From Cytophagales bacterium (lineage in GTDB: Bacteria > Bacteroidota > Bacteroidia > Cytophagales > Cyclobacteriaceae): DNA of 62,787 bases. The stretch covers positions 1 through 62,787 of the forward strand of contig DAHVFH010000144.1 of the NCBI GenBank assembly GCA_027317105.1. The letters are read 5' to 3'. The translations under genes were made by a program, and so were the position numbers. Shown here one piece after another: positions 16,834-25,567 of the stretch. How positions within the stretch are numbered: the stretch's first letter is position 1; the number at the start of each line of letters is the position of its first letter. The notes beneath the pieces were generated by a model. The model made no database searches, had not been told where the DNA came from, and saw only the letters and a program-made list of their open reading frames with translations.

Positions 16834-17790
16834 ATGGAATCAAATCTCGACCCCGTCCTCCTTGACCAACTACAAAAACTCAGGCAAAAGTATGCCGTGA
16901 TGGGGCTGGATCTTTCCTCATACCTTGATGGACTGTTGTATTCCGATTACCTTACCTATTGGGATTACATTCACCTCGACACGCTCTTGAGTTTACAGAA
17001 CCCAAAGACGAGTTTTAAGGATGAAAAAATTTTTATTGTTTATCATCAGATCACGGAACTGTATTTCAATTTAATTTTATGGGAGATTGAACAACTTGCT
17101 GATCACCCTGAACTTAATGAGGTTTTTTTTAGCTCACGGCTCAATCGTATCATCAATTATTTCAAACAGTTAGTTAATTCATTCGGGATCATGGTGGAAG
17201 GAATGGATCGGGATCAGTTTTCAAAATTTCGGATGTCGTTATTGCCTGCTTCCGGATTTCAGTCTGCTCAATATCGAATGATTGAAATTTGTTGTACGGA
17301 TATGATCAACCTGGTTGCAGCGAATGACAGGGAGAGTGCAAATGAATACAGGGACATCGAGCAAAAAAATACAGACATTGATCAGCAAATAGAAAAGCTT
17401 TATTGGCGGAGTGGAGCCACCGAGCTAGCCACAGGAAAAAAGACGTTGACTTTGCAGCAGTTTGAAGAAAAATACATGAAACAATTCAAGCAACTTGGAT
17501 TAAAATACCGGTACAAGAATTTGAATAAACTCTTTTTCACTCATTTTTCGGATTCCGTTGAGTTGAAAACCCGTCTTCGCGAATTGGACGAACTTGCCAA
17601 CGTCCATTGGTCCTTAGTCCACTTTAAATCAGCAGCTAAATACTTGCAGAAGAGTCCCGAAGACATCAAAGCTACGGGCGGCACGAACTGGCAGAAATAT
17701 TTACCGCCCCGTTTTCAAAAAATAATTTTCTTTCCAGACTTGTGGAACGAAACGGAGAAGCAGGAGTGGGGGAAGAAAGGATTGATGTAA
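16834..17790 (+). CDS. tryptophan 2,3-dioxygenase
   Basis: The 318-residue protein shows the haem dioxygenase landmarks: LTYWDYIHLDTLLSLQ near residue 40, IVYHQITELYFNLILWE (the His is the likely distal active-site residue), FRMSLLPASGFQSAQYRMIE (substrate-binding Arg), a candidate proximal haem-ligating His in VHWSLVHFKSAAKYL and ATGGTNWQKYLPPRF near the C-terminus. It opens the indole ring of L-tryptophan to N-formylkynurenine in the cytoplasm. No kynureninase or formamidase lies next to it. The gene is divergent from glutaryl-CoA dehydrogenase. Confidence 0.9.
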   Translation: MESNLDPVLLDQLQKLRQKYAVMGLDLSSYLDGLLYSDYLTYWDYIHLDTLLSLQNPKTSFKDEKIFIVYHQITELYFNLILWEIEQLADHPELNEVFFSSRLNRIINYFKQLVNSFGIMVEGMDRDQFSKFRMSLLPASGFQSAQYRMIEICCTDMINLVAANDRESANEYRDIEQKNTDIDQQIEKLYWRSGATELATGKKTLTLQQFEEKYMKQFKQLGLKYRYKNLNKLFFTHFSDSVELKTRLRELDELANVHWSLVHFKSAAKYLQKSPEDIKATGGTNWQKYLPPRFQKIIFFPDLWNETEKQEWGKKGLM

Positions 17791-17808
17791 AGAATTTGAC
17801 TTTAGCTC

Positions 17809-17839
17809 TTTGCGAGTTAAATAATGCTTTCTATCTTTA
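17809..17839 (+). promoter_or_regulatory. promoter of the toxin-antitoxin-like pair
   Basis: TTTG at 17809-17812 and TATCTTTA at 17832-17839, 19 bp apart, match the Bacteroidota TTTG / TAnnTTTG promoter with one mismatch in the last base. The antitoxin-like ATG lies 21 bp further on. Confidence 0.45.
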
Positions 17840-17859
17840 GATTAAAGAAAATTAAGTAA

Positions 17860-18027
17860 ATGGAAACTATTATTAAATCGCGCCCATCGAAAAGAGAATT
17901 AAAGAAAATTTTCGACCTGCTGCGTTCAAAGAAAGAAGGAGTAGACGTTGGTAAATATTTCGGAAAGGTAAAAGCTATAGGAAATCCGGTAATTCTTCAA
18001 CGAAAATTGAGGGATGAGTGGAAATAA
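17860..18027 (+). CDS. small antitoxin-like protein (VapB-type position)
   Basis: This 55-residue protein is basic (many K and R). It reads METIIKSRPSKRELKKIFDL and ends KLRDEWK. It has an N-terminal beta-strand-like stretch, a central helix, and overlaps the next gene by 14 bp (ATG of the PIN-like gene at 18014 lies within its last codons). The overlap, small size and position just before a PIN-domain gene are typical of a VapB-like antitoxin. No DNA-binding motif could be assigned. It is too short for most automated gene finders. Confidence 0.65.
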   Translation: METIIKSRPSKRELKKIFDLLRSKKEGVDVGKYFGKVKAIGNPVILQRKLRDEWK

Positions 18028-18310
18028 CATTCTTCTTGATACGAATGCAATTATTGCCGTTTTAGACGGGCATCCTATTGTAAAGAATATTTTAAATCAT
18101 AATATCCTGCATATTTCATTTATTGCACAGTTAGAATCACTTTCTTATCAAAAATTATCGGTTGAGGAGCGGGCTCTAATAGAAAATTTTCTCGGAGAGT
18201 GCATCTTGTTGGAACTCAACGAAGACAGTAAAAAGATTGCCATAGATTTTAGGATTCGTTACCAAGCTTTCCGTAAGATCAATGAGATTGAGCTCATACG
18301 TTTTATTTAA
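18014..18310 (+). pseudogene. VapC-like PIN ribonuclease with internal deletion
   Basis: The 98-residue product begins like a PIN toxin: LLDTNAIIAVLDG (first catalytic Asp) and ISFIAQLESLSY (second acidic residue). After KKIAIDFRIRYQ it jumps to AFRKINEIELIRF, which resembles the last strand of VapC proteins (usual length about 125-135). The segment between, normally LPDAIIAAT and the LxTxDxxF region, is missing, so two of the four metal-binding acidic residues are absent. The deletion is in frame and about 25-30 residues long. The RNase is probably inactive. Deletion is inferred from family knowledge, not from an alignment. Confidence 0.6.
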
Positions 18311-18328
18311 CTCATTTAATTCAAAGCT

Positions 18329-19234
18329 GTGATCGCTAAAATTTTTATTGTTCTTTTAGTCCTAATTGTTATAGGTGTGCTGTACAGCCGTCACCCGTAC
18401 CGTATTATCAACTCGGAAAAAAGCGATGGCTACTACTTTGACTTCCTGAAAAGAGAAGTGCACTATGTGCCTATGGGCAATTGGTTTGAGTTGGGCAATT
18501 GGACCCTTGATGATATTGATATTAAAACAGTAGAGGTGCTCGGAAAAAATTATCTTAAGGATAAAGCCAGTGTCTATTTTCAATATCAAAAAATAGCCAA
18601 TGCAGATGCCAGCTCTTTTGAGCTGCTCTGCGCGGACAAGGGCTTTTATTCGAAAGATAAGAACCGGGTTTACTATAAGAGCCATACCTTCACGGACATA
18701 GACGTTGCGAGCTTTAAATTTGCAGGAAGAAATTGCAGCCCAATCGTAATGGATAAAAATCACGTGTATTTTATTTATCCGGTGGAGCGGAGTTTGGATG
18801 GAAACCTAGCGATCTCACCTATTGAAAATGCCAATCCGGATAAATACATATTTCTTAATGACCAGTACGGAAAAGATGATCTTGCAGTGTATTGCAATGG
18901 AATTCTAATTTTAGGATCGGATACAGAAACCTTTGCGCTAATGGGAAATGAATACTATGCCAAAGATAAGAACGCTGTATATTACAATGGAATGAAAGTA
19001 GAAGGTATCGATCCTATCACTTTCACCTTTATTGAAGGAGGAGGTTATTCCAAAGATAAAAACGGAATTTATTTTGGTTTAAATTCGGATTATGACGAAA
19101 AGGGAAATCCGATAAAATTTTCTCCAAGATTAGTTGAGGGTGCAGATCCTGAAACGTTTGTCATGGTGCAGGGCGAAAAAGTGGATTATGCAAAAGATAA
19201 ATCGCGACATTATTGGGGAGGAAGACCAGAATAA
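18329..19234 (+). CDS. DKNYY-repeat membrane-anchored protein
   Basis: The 301-residue protein starts at GTG 18329 with a membrane segment (about 2-20) and then contains at least five repeats of the DKN-x-V/I-YY type, such as YSKDKNRVYYK, YAKDKNAVYYNG, YSKDKNGIYFG and YAKDKSRHYWGG, each spaced by a fixed beta-strand pattern (for example V-DPxTFxxxx). This is the DKNYY family, of unknown function, found in periplasmic or surface proteins of several phyla. It is 18 bp downstream of the broken toxin gene, but promoter sharing is unclear. Confidence 0.85.
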   Translation: MIAKIFIVLLVLIVIGVLYSRHPYRIINSEKSDGYYFDFLKREVHYVPMGNWFELGNWTLDDIDIKTVEVLGKNYLKDKASVYFQYQKIANADASSFELLCADKGFYSKDKNRVYYKSHTFTDIDVASFKFAGRNCSPIVMDKNHVYFIYPVERSLDGNLAISPIENANPDKYIFLNDQYGKDDLAVYCNGILILGSDTETFALMGNEYYAKDKNAVYYNGMKVEGIDPITFTFIEGGGYSKDKNGIYFGLNSDYDEKGNPIKFSPRLVEGADPETFVMVQGEKVDYAKDKSRHYWGGRPE

Positions 19235-19270
19235 TAGACCATCGGTTCTTAAAAGTTATAAAAGTAATCT

Positions 19271-19630
19271 ATGAATAAAATTAAGGTTGTTTTGATATTC
19301 ATTTTTGGGATTTTCCTACTCTTCGGTGGAGTCTACCATTTTATTAATCCCGTCATGTACGATCCTTTTATACCGGATTTTTTACCTAAAAATTTAGTGA
19401 ACTATGGAGCAGGAGTTTTAGAGATCACTTTGGGGATAGGTACATTCATTTCACGTTGCCGTAATTTAGCGACACTTGGAATTCTACTCTTAATGATCGC
19501 CTTTTTGCCGCTTCATGTAATAGATGTTTTTAAAGAACATCCCGCTATCGGAAGTCATCAGGCGGCACTTGTGCGTTTGCCTTTGCAATTTATTTTGATT
19601 CTGTGGGCTTGGTTCATAAATAAAAAGTAA
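19271..19630 (+). CDS. small DoxX-like membrane protein
   Basis: The 119-residue protein has four hydrophobic segments (about 5-23, 43-62, 66-84 and 95-115). The FGGVYHFINPVMYDPFIPDFLP segment after the first helix is the conserved element of the DoxX/MauE-like family in Bacteroidota. Function is unknown. It lies 36 bp after the DKNYY gene on the same strand. Confidence 0.8.
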   Translation: MNKIKVVLIFIFGIFLLFGGVYHFINPVMYDPFIPDFLPKNLVNYGAGVLEITLGIGTFISRCRNLATLGILLLMIAFLPLHVIDVFKEHPAIGSHQAALVRLPLQFILILWAWFINKK

Positions 19631-19754
19631 TTTGGTGGGTAGTAATTTCGATTTTATGGTCTCATTGAATACTATTCAGTCATTTCGATGGATCCGCTTT
19701 GCTGATGAATATTTCGTAAATGATTTAATATTGATCACTTAAATTATCACAATC

Positions 19755-20600
19755 ATGGAAAAGCAACTTGAACAAATTCGCGAACAGCAAAAAGCCTCAT
19801 GGAATAAATTTTCTTCTGGTTGGAGAAAATGGGACGACCTCACCATGGAATTTTTGAAACCGATGGGGGATGAAATTATTCGTCTTCTACAACCTAAAAA
19901 AGGAGACATGGCGTTGGAGGTGGCAGGAGGTACGGGCGAACCTGGATTAACGATAGCAGGCCTCGTGGGAAATGGTAAAGTGACAATCACCGACCTCTCA
20001 GACGATATGCTAAAAATTGCTATCGAGCACGCCAAATTGCGAAAAGTAAACAACGTAGAATTTCAGGCCTGCGATGTTTGCGAACTTCCCTTTCCCGACA
20101 ACACCTTTGATTCCGTAAGTTGTCGATTTGGGTTTATGTTCTTCCCTGATATGGCTTTAGCAGCAAAGGAAATGACCAGGGTATTGAAGCCTGGCGGAAG
20201 AATCGCTGCGGCTGTATGGAATGTTCCAGAAAAGAATTTTTGGGTTACAGCCATCATGAGCACGATCAATAAGAACATGGAGTTGCCGTCACCACCACCC
20301 GGGTCGCCTGGAATGTTTCGTTGTGCTAAGGATGGGCTGATCTCAGGTCTTTTTGCGCAAGCAGGTCTAAAGAATGTTATCCAAAAAGAAGTACCTAGCA
20401 AATTGAATTGTAAAACAGCTGATGTTTATTGGGAGATGATGACTGAGGTGGGAGCACCTATCGTGGCCGCACTTAATCAGGCTGATGAGGCTATGAAAGC
20501 GAAAATAAAGAAAGAGGTATTTCAATTGGTGAATTCAAAGTATCCAGACGGAATGGTAATGATTGATTGTAGTGCCTTGGTGATTTATGGAGAAAAATGA
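19755..20600 (+). CDS. class I SAM-dependent methyltransferase (UbiE/Methyltransf_11-like)
   Basis: The 281-residue protein has motif I as VAGGTGEPGL (residues about 55-65), an acidic residue after strand 2 in ITDLSDDML, motif II/post-I at QACDVCELPFPDNTFDSV and motif III at RVLKPGGRIAAAVW. These define a Rossmann-fold methyltransferase of the UbiE/MenG type. The N-terminal 40 residues (QREQQKASWNKFSSGWRKWD) resemble the quinone-methyltransferase leader found in broad-specificity members. The substrate is unknown. The gene is followed after 26 bp by a PLP decarboxylase and is probably in the same transcript; together they may modify an amine or amino acid (inference). Confidence 0.85.
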   Translation: MEKQLEQIREQQKASWNKFSSGWRKWDDLTMEFLKPMGDEIIRLLQPKKGDMALEVAGGTGEPGLTIAGLVGNGKVTITDLSDDMLKIAIEHAKLRKVNNVEFQACDVCELPFPDNTFDSVSCRFGFMFFPDMALAAKEMTRVLKPGGRIAAAVWNVPEKNFWVTAIMSTINKNMELPSPPPGSPGMFRCAKDGLISGLFAQAGLKNVIQKEVPSKLNCKTADVYWEMMTEVGAPIVAALNQADEAMKAKIKKEVFQLVNSKYPDGMVMIDCSALVIYGEK

Positions 20601-20626
20601 TTTTTTAGAAAACGATAAATTGAATA

Positions 20627-22126
20627 ATGACGACCCCTCGTGAATCATCGATTGAAATAAGTAAAGAAGAGTTTAGAAAAATTGGCTACCAACTCGTAGA
20701 CAGTATTTCGGATTTTATCGACACGATAGACCAAAGACCGGTAACCTCTGGGGAAACACCCAGTCAAATTCAACGCGTATTAGGAGATAGTCACCTACCT
20801 GAGCAAGGAACTTCTGCGTTGGAATTATTCCCTAAAGCCGTTGACTTATTGCTTAACCATTCTTTGTTCAATAGCCACCCCAAATTTTTTGGCTACATTA
20901 CCTCTTCGCCTACACCAGTTGGCATTTTAGCAGATCTCCTTGCGTCAGCGGTGAATCCAAATGTGGGTGCCAATATTCTCAGTCCCATGGCGACCGCCAT
21001 TGAAAAGCAAACCATAAAATGGCTAGCCGAATTCATAGGGGTTTCACCTACCTACGGTGGATTATTGGTTAGTGGTGGAAACATGGCCAACTTCACTGCT
21101 TTTTTAGCGGCCCGAACGGCAAAAGCACCAAAGAGCATAAAAGAAGATGGCTTGTTACAAGCCCCCGGTGAGATGGTATTTTATTGCTCTAAGGCAACGC
21201 ACACATGGATTGAGAAAGCGGCTGTTCTGTTTGGCCACGGCACAAAGTCGATCCGCTGGATAGCCACTGATGCCGATAATAGAATCAATAATGATGTTTT
21301 AGAAAGGACTATCATCGAGGATTTGAAGAATGGTAAAAAACCCTTTATGATAATTGGGAATGCTGGCGATGTGAGCACAGGCGTAGTTGATAATCTTGCT
21401 GGCATTGGCACGCTTTGCAAAACCTATGACCTGTGGTTTCACATCGATGGAGCGTATGGTGTCCCAGCAGCGGTGATCCCAGAACTCAGGGCAATGTTTA
21501 TGGGTATTCAAGAGGCTGACTCGATTGCACTTGATCCACACAAGTGGCTTTATTGTCCGATGGAAGTGGGCTGCACGTTAGTGAAGAATCCACAGCATCT
21601 GATTGATACGTACAGTTCACATCCTGTATACTATAATTTTGGCAATGCCGAGGATGAGCCTTCTCAGAATTATTATGAATATGGATTGCAAAATTCCCGT
21701 GGATTTAGGGCACTAAAAGTTTGGATGGCCTTACAACACATTGGTAGAAATGGTTACGTCAAATTGATTGGTGAAGACATTGAGCTGGCAAAACTTTTAT
21801 TTGAAGGAGCAAAACGACATGAAGAACTGGAAGGCTTAACGCATCATTTGAGCATAGCTACTTTACGATATGTCCCTTCCGGTACGAAATTAGGTGAACC
21901 GGAAGCCGAAAAATATTTGAACCTACTCAACGAAAAACTTTTGAATGAACTTCAAAATGGCGGTGAAGCATTCCTTTCCAATGCGGTGGTCAATGGAAAA
22001 TATTGCTTGCGCGGATGCATTGTAAATTTCAGAACTTCAAAGTCCGATATCGAAGAAATTCTCCAGTTGATAGTTCGAATGGGAAGAAAAATCCATGGTG
22101 AATTGAAAGTAGAAAAATTGAATTAA
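20627..22126 (+). CDS. group II PLP-dependent amino acid decarboxylase
   Basis: The 499-residue protein is of typical length for this family. The PLP-binding Lys is in DPHKWLYCPMEVG, the phosphate-binding region is LLVSGGNMANFTAF and the FHIDGAYG Asp binds the pyridine nitrogen. HTWIEKAAVLFG contains the stacking His. The family contains aromatic-L-amino-acid, tyrosine, histidine and diaminobutyrate decarboxylases; the sequence (HPKFFGYITSSPTPVGILADLLASAVN) is nearest to aromatic amino acid decarboxylase types, but no experimental substrate can be assigned. It is cytoplasmic and follows the methyltransferase gene closely. Confidence 0.88.
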   Translation: MTTPRESSIEISKEEFRKIGYQLVDSISDFIDTIDQRPVTSGETPSQIQRVLGDSHLPEQGTSALELFPKAVDLLLNHSLFNSHPKFFGYITSSPTPVGILADLLASAVNPNVGANILSPMATAIEKQTIKWLAEFIGVSPTYGGLLVSGGNMANFTAFLAARTAKAPKSIKEDGLLQAPGEMVFYCSKATHTWIEKAAVLFGHGTKSIRWIATDADNRINNDVLERTIIEDLKNGKKPFMIIGNAGDVSTGVVDNLAGIGTLCKTYDLWFHIDGAYGVPAAVIPELRAMFMGIQEADSIALDPHKWLYCPMEVGCTLVKNPQHLIDTYSSHPVYYNFGNAEDEPSQNYYEYGLQNSRGFRALKVWMALQHIGRNGYVKLIGEDIELAKLLFEGAKRHEELEGLTHHLSIATLRYVPSGTKLGEPEAEKYLNLLNEKLLNELQNGGEAFLSNAVVNGKYCLRGCIVNFRTSKSDIEEILQLIVRMGRKIHGELKVEKLN

Positions 22127-22133
22127 AACCCAA

Positions 22134-22313
22134 TTACCTTCCAGGGGATTTCTTGTCCTGATTTCCCTTTCCAACTTTCCCTTTTTTCCAAAGCCCATTA
22201 TAGGGGTAACCTTTATAGCCAAAACAATATTGTTTTCTTGTGCATGAGCTTAACAACAGTCCACTGATAAAAACGCTTATTAAAAATATTCCTAGAGATT
22301 TCTTATTCACCAT
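22134..22313 (-). CDS. small lipoprotein, 59 residues
   Basis: An ATG at 22313 opens a frame to TAA at 22134-22136. The product starts MVNKKSLGIFLISVFISG with a signal peptide and a lipobox LSSC (Cys24), then a mature part of 36 residues that is Tyr-, Lys- and Gly-rich (RKQYCFGYKGYPYNGLWKK). The short Cys-Tyr-Gly mature sequence resembles the tiny lipoproteins often found in Bacteroidota genomes. The gene is convergent with the decarboxylase gene, its stop lying 8 bp beyond that gene's stop. Confidence 0.65.
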   Translation of the reverse strand: MVNKKSLGIFLISVFISGLLLSSCTRKQYCFGYKGYPYNGLWKKGKVGKGNQDKKSPGR

Positions 22314-22448
22314 ATACGCATTAACACAACTTAAAATTATAAAAATAATTCTTGATTATATCCAGAATTTGATTGAAAGGTGACACCAATTGATTTTAAA
22401 ATGGCGTGAGAGAGATAATATCAGCAACTCACTTCGCTATTGGGGATA

Positions 22449-22973
22449 TTATTTGAGCAACAGTTGCTCCACTTCTAGCCATCCGTTTACTCTTGTGAGG
22501 TGATTGTATTGCATGTTATGTGGTGCGGTAAACAGTATTTTCTCTCCGTTAAATGTATCCAAATTATGGGGCAGGTCGTCAATCATGTAGTCGCCATGGA
22601 CGATGCTTTTTTTACCGCAGAAAACGAACTGCTTCCAATGAAGAAATGGGAAGTGTTCATTCAGCCATTCTAATTTTTCTATAAGTGAGTTCGGGAACTC
22701 CATGGCAGAGGAGACAATAAATACTTCGTATTTTTCATTGAGTTTTTTCATTACCTGCTGGCTATGTTCGTTTACAGGCATGCTACGAAAGAACCCTTTA
22801 CGGAAAACAAACTGAAACACCGCCTCGTTATGGGCAGGAAACTTCTCGCGGTCTTCTCTGTGGTTCATCGATTCACGCGCTACCCGCACACCGAATTCCT
22901 TTTCGTATAAGTTGATCAGCTGCCCTGTGGCATCGGCCAGTACATCATCCATGTCAACGATTAGTCTTTTCAT
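22449..22973 (-). CDS. 5'(3')-deoxyribonucleotidase family protein
   Basis: The 174-residue HAD-superfamily protein carries motif I as DMDDVLAD (residues 7-14, first Asp is the nucleophile), motif II as VSSAMEFP and motif IV as MIDDLPHNLDTF. The fold type matches the NT5C family, which removes phosphate from deoxyribonucleoside monophosphates in the cytoplasm. Similar bacterial genes are often annotated 5'-nucleotidase. No operon partner is visible. Confidence 0.88.
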   Translation of the reverse strand: MKRLIVDMDDVLADATGQLINLYEKEFGVRVARESMNHREDREKFPAHNEAVFQFVFRKGFFRSMPVNEHSQQVMKKLNEKYEVFIVSSAMEFPNSLIEKLEWLNEHFPFLHWKQFVFCGKKSIVHGDYMIDDLPHNLDTFNGEKILFTAPHNMQYNHLTRVNGWLEVEQLLLK

Positions 22974-23044
22974 AGTGCTTGTTCTGAGGCTTTCAGTTTG
23001 AAAGAGGTGTTACTTTCGGGATAAATAATTTGATCAAGAAAATG

Positions 23045-23129
23045 CGGAGAGGGAGGGATTCGAACCCTCGTTACCTTGCGGTAAACACGCTTTCCAAGCG
23101 TGCTCGATCGGCCACTCTGACACCTCTCC
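23045..23129 (-). tRNA. tRNA-Ser (GGA)
   Basis: The minus-strand sequence begins GGAGAGGTGTCAGAGTGG and folds into a class II tRNA of 85 nt. The acceptor arms GGAGAGG and CCTCTCC pair; the anticodon stem is CACGC/GCGTG with loop TTGGAAA giving anticodon GGA; a long variable arm (TTACC/GGTAA) and a T-arm with GTTCGAAT follow. The discriminator is G. CCA is not encoded. The reading decodes UCC and UCU serine codons. Confidence 0.97.
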
Positions 23130-23234
23130 GGAATTTTAAGGAGCGCAAAAATAACTAAATTTTGTTTCTGTCAACTTAATTTTAATTTTAGCTGAAATTG
23201 TTTTCATTTCCGATTACGATAAGCACCTAAACTT

Positions 23235-24245
23235 GTGGAGATACTGGAACTGTTAAGGAAAGAAATCTTGGATTTCTTCTCGATTCAAGGACTGATTGAC
23301 TTAATCCGCGCTGGAAATTTCAGCGCATTTCGTACCTGGGGTGGAATCACCACTGCGCTTTCTCCTCTCATTCCATTTATTGTTGTATTGGAAATGCTGA
23401 TGGCATTTGCTCATCACAAATTTAGCGTAGCCGAATATAAAATCTCTTTCTTTATCTACGTATTCAATCGTATTGTTGGGCGCTACCTATCATTTGGTAT
23501 GGTGGCCTTTTGTATCGGTTTATTTTCCCCTTTGACTTTGCTGAAAACCGCCCTTACCTGGTATTGGTTTATTTATGGATACATTGTTTGGGAGTTTGCT
23601 CATTTCATTTATCATTATTTGGCTCATAAGGTTCGGTTGTTTTGGTGCCTTCATTCTTCGCATCATGCGCCAGAGCAAATGAATTTATCCGTCACCTATG
23701 CACATTTTATTTTAGAAGCTCCTTATGCCGATTTTATTCGCACATCGATCTGTATTTTAGCAGGGGTTAGTCCGGTGATGCTTTTTGCGATTATTTTCAT
23801 TGATGGCACGTGGGGTGGATTTATTCATGTGGGTGAGAATTTTATGAAAGATTCGCGTATGGGTTTTGTTGGCAAACTGATACTTACACCTTCTCATCAT
23901 CGTGTACACCATGCCCGCAACCCGCTCTATATGGACACGAATTTTTGCAACTTATTGAACATTTGGGACAGGGTTTTCAAGACCTATCAGCCGGAGAAGA
24001 CCGATATCCTCATTGAATATGGCATTACCCGAGCCATCAATCCGAAAAACTTTTTGGATGTCTACTTTGGAGAGTTTTATTATTTGGGGAAGGACGTGAT
24101 CAAAGCGCCTGGCTTGGTGAATAAATTCTTGTATCTGATTATGCCTCCCGGCTGGCATCATTCAGGTAATCATAAAATGGCCAGTGTTATTAGAAATGAA
24201 TACCTTGAAAACTCTTCAAAGACCAATGACCGAACCCTCTCTTAA
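23235..24245 (+). CDS. sterol desaturase / fatty acid hydroxylase superfamily protein
   Basis: The 336-residue membrane protein has several hydrophobic segments and the histidine clusters of the fatty acid hydroxylase superfamily: HFIYHYLAH (about 135-143), HSSHH (about 152) and HRVHH (about 222). These bind a di-iron centre in the membrane and insert oxygen or a double bond into lipids. Start at GTG 23235 because it gives the first in-frame start before the conserved region. Its 3' end overlaps the start of the downstream transporter gene, so the two are probably translationally linked. The substrate (hydroxy fatty acid, carotenoid or ornithine-lipid type) cannot be assigned. Confidence 0.88.
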   Translation: MEILELLRKEILDFFSIQGLIDLIRAGNFSAFRTWGGITTALSPLIPFIVVLEMLMAFAHHKFSVAEYKISFFIYVFNRIVGRYLSFGMVAFCIGLFSPLTLLKTALTWYWFIYGYIVWEFAHFIYHYLAHKVRLFWCLHSSHHAPEQMNLSVTYAHFILEAPYADFIRTSICILAGVSPVMLFAIIFIDGTWGGFIHVGENFMKDSRMGFVGKLILTPSHHRVHHARNPLYMDTNFCNLLNIWDRVFKTYQPEKTDILIEYGITRAINPKNFLDVYFGEFYYLGKDVIKAPGLVNKFLYLIMPPGWHHSGNHKMASVIRNEYLENSSKTNDRTLS

Positions 24246-25527
24246 CAATCCCAAAACTGTCAATGCCTGGTGCATGTATGACTGGGCAAACTCCGTTTAC
24301 TCGCTCGTCATCACTTCGGCTATTTTCCCAATATACTATCAGGCGGTTACCACGAATGTGGAGGGCGATGACAAGGTTGATTTTTTAGGATTTCAAGTCA
24401 TCAATTCGGTCTTGTATTCTTACGCGCTTTCGTTTTCTTTTTTGATTATCGCGCCCTTACTGCCTTTGCTCTCGGGTATGGCCGACTATACCGGCAACAA
24501 GAAATTTTTTATGAAATTGTTCTGCTATACCGGTGGGCTTTCCTGTATGGGATTATATTTTTTCACCTCAGCGAATTTGCTTTGGGGAATCTTTTGTGTG
24601 GTAATGGCGAGCATCGGCTATTCGGGCAGTTTGGTATTTTATGATGCTTTCCTTCCTGAAATTGTTACTGAGGATCGGTTTGACAGAACCAGTGCGCGCG
24701 GTTATTCTTTTGGGTACTACGGCAGTGTTCTTATGATGGTGGTGGCATTGGCTTTCATCCTTAATCCAGTAACCTTTGGTTTTGCAAATGACGGAATGGC
24801 AACACGATTTTCTTTTTTGATGGTGGGCGCCTGGTGGATTGGCTTTGCCCAGATTCCTTTTTTTACACTGCCCAACAATCCATTTCATTTAAAACCGGGC
24901 AAGCAAAAGTTACTAAAGGGTTACTACGAAATAGTTAAAGTTTGGCAAAGCCTAAAGGAAAGCCATGATATTAAATTTTATATCCTGGCGTACTTTTTTT
25001 ATAACATGGGCGTGCAAACGGTAATGTATATGGCCGCTTCTTTTGGTGCGAAAGAACTTCGGCTGCCTGATTTCAAATTGATTGCCACTGTATTGTTGAT
25101 ACAACTTATTGCTGCAGTGGGGGCGAATTTGTTCGCACGGTTTTCCGGTCGATTGGGAAATAAAACCACGCTGGTTGTCATGATTTGTTTTTGGATAGCA
25201 ATTTGTATTGGTGCTTATTTTGTTACCAACGAATATCAGTTTTATGCCGTTGCGTTTTCTGTCGGGATGGTGATGGGAGGGATACAATCCTTATCCCGTG
25301 CGACCTACTCTAAGTTGATTCCTCAGAATGCAATTCAGCATGCGTCTTATTTTAGCTTCTTCGATGTCACATTTAACTTGTCGGTAGTGTTCGGAACGTT
25401 TACCTATGGACTAATTGAACATTTAACGGGGAGCATGCGCAATAGCACGCTGGCGTTGGCATCTTATTTTGTAATCGGGCTTCTTTTCTTACTGCAAGTG
25501 AAATCGAAAGCCTTACAAAAGAAATGA
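24226..25527 (+). CDS. MFS transporter of the UMF1 (Atg22-like) family
   Basis: From the ATG at 24226 the protein has about 433 residues; earlier in-frame starts at 24184 and 24196 would only lengthen the overlap with the desaturase-like gene. It has twelve hydrophobic segments. The N-terminal WCMYDWANSVYSLVITSAIFPIYYQAV segment is the signature of the UMF1 family, related to yeast Atg22 (vacuolar amino acid exporter). Bacterial members are probably exporters; substrates are unknown. The gene overlaps the upstream sterol-desaturase-like gene by about 20 bp. Confidence 0.87.
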   Translation: MTEPSLNNPKTVNAWCMYDWANSVYSLVITSAIFPIYYQAVTTNVEGDDKVDFLGFQVINSVLYSYALSFSFLIIAPLLPLLSGMADYTGNKKFFMKLFCYTGGLSCMGLYFFTSANLLWGIFCVVMASIGYSGSLVFYDAFLPEIVTEDRFDRTSARGYSFGYYGSVLMMVVALAFILNPVTFGFANDGMATRFSFLMVGAWWIGFAQIPFFTLPNNPFHLKPGKQKLLKGYYEIVKVWQSLKESHDIKFYILAYFFYNMGVQTVMYMAASFGAKELRLPDFKLIATVLLIQLIAAVGANLFARFSGRLGNKTTLVVMICFWIAICIGAYFVTNEYQFYAVAFSVGMVMGGIQSLSRATYSKLIPQNAIQHASYFSFFDVTFNLSVVFGTFTYGLIEHLTGSMRNSTLALASYFVIGLLFLLQVKSKALQKK

Positions 25528-25567
25528 AAGCCTAAGGCTTAGAGATGAGTTAAGCGAAATAATACAG

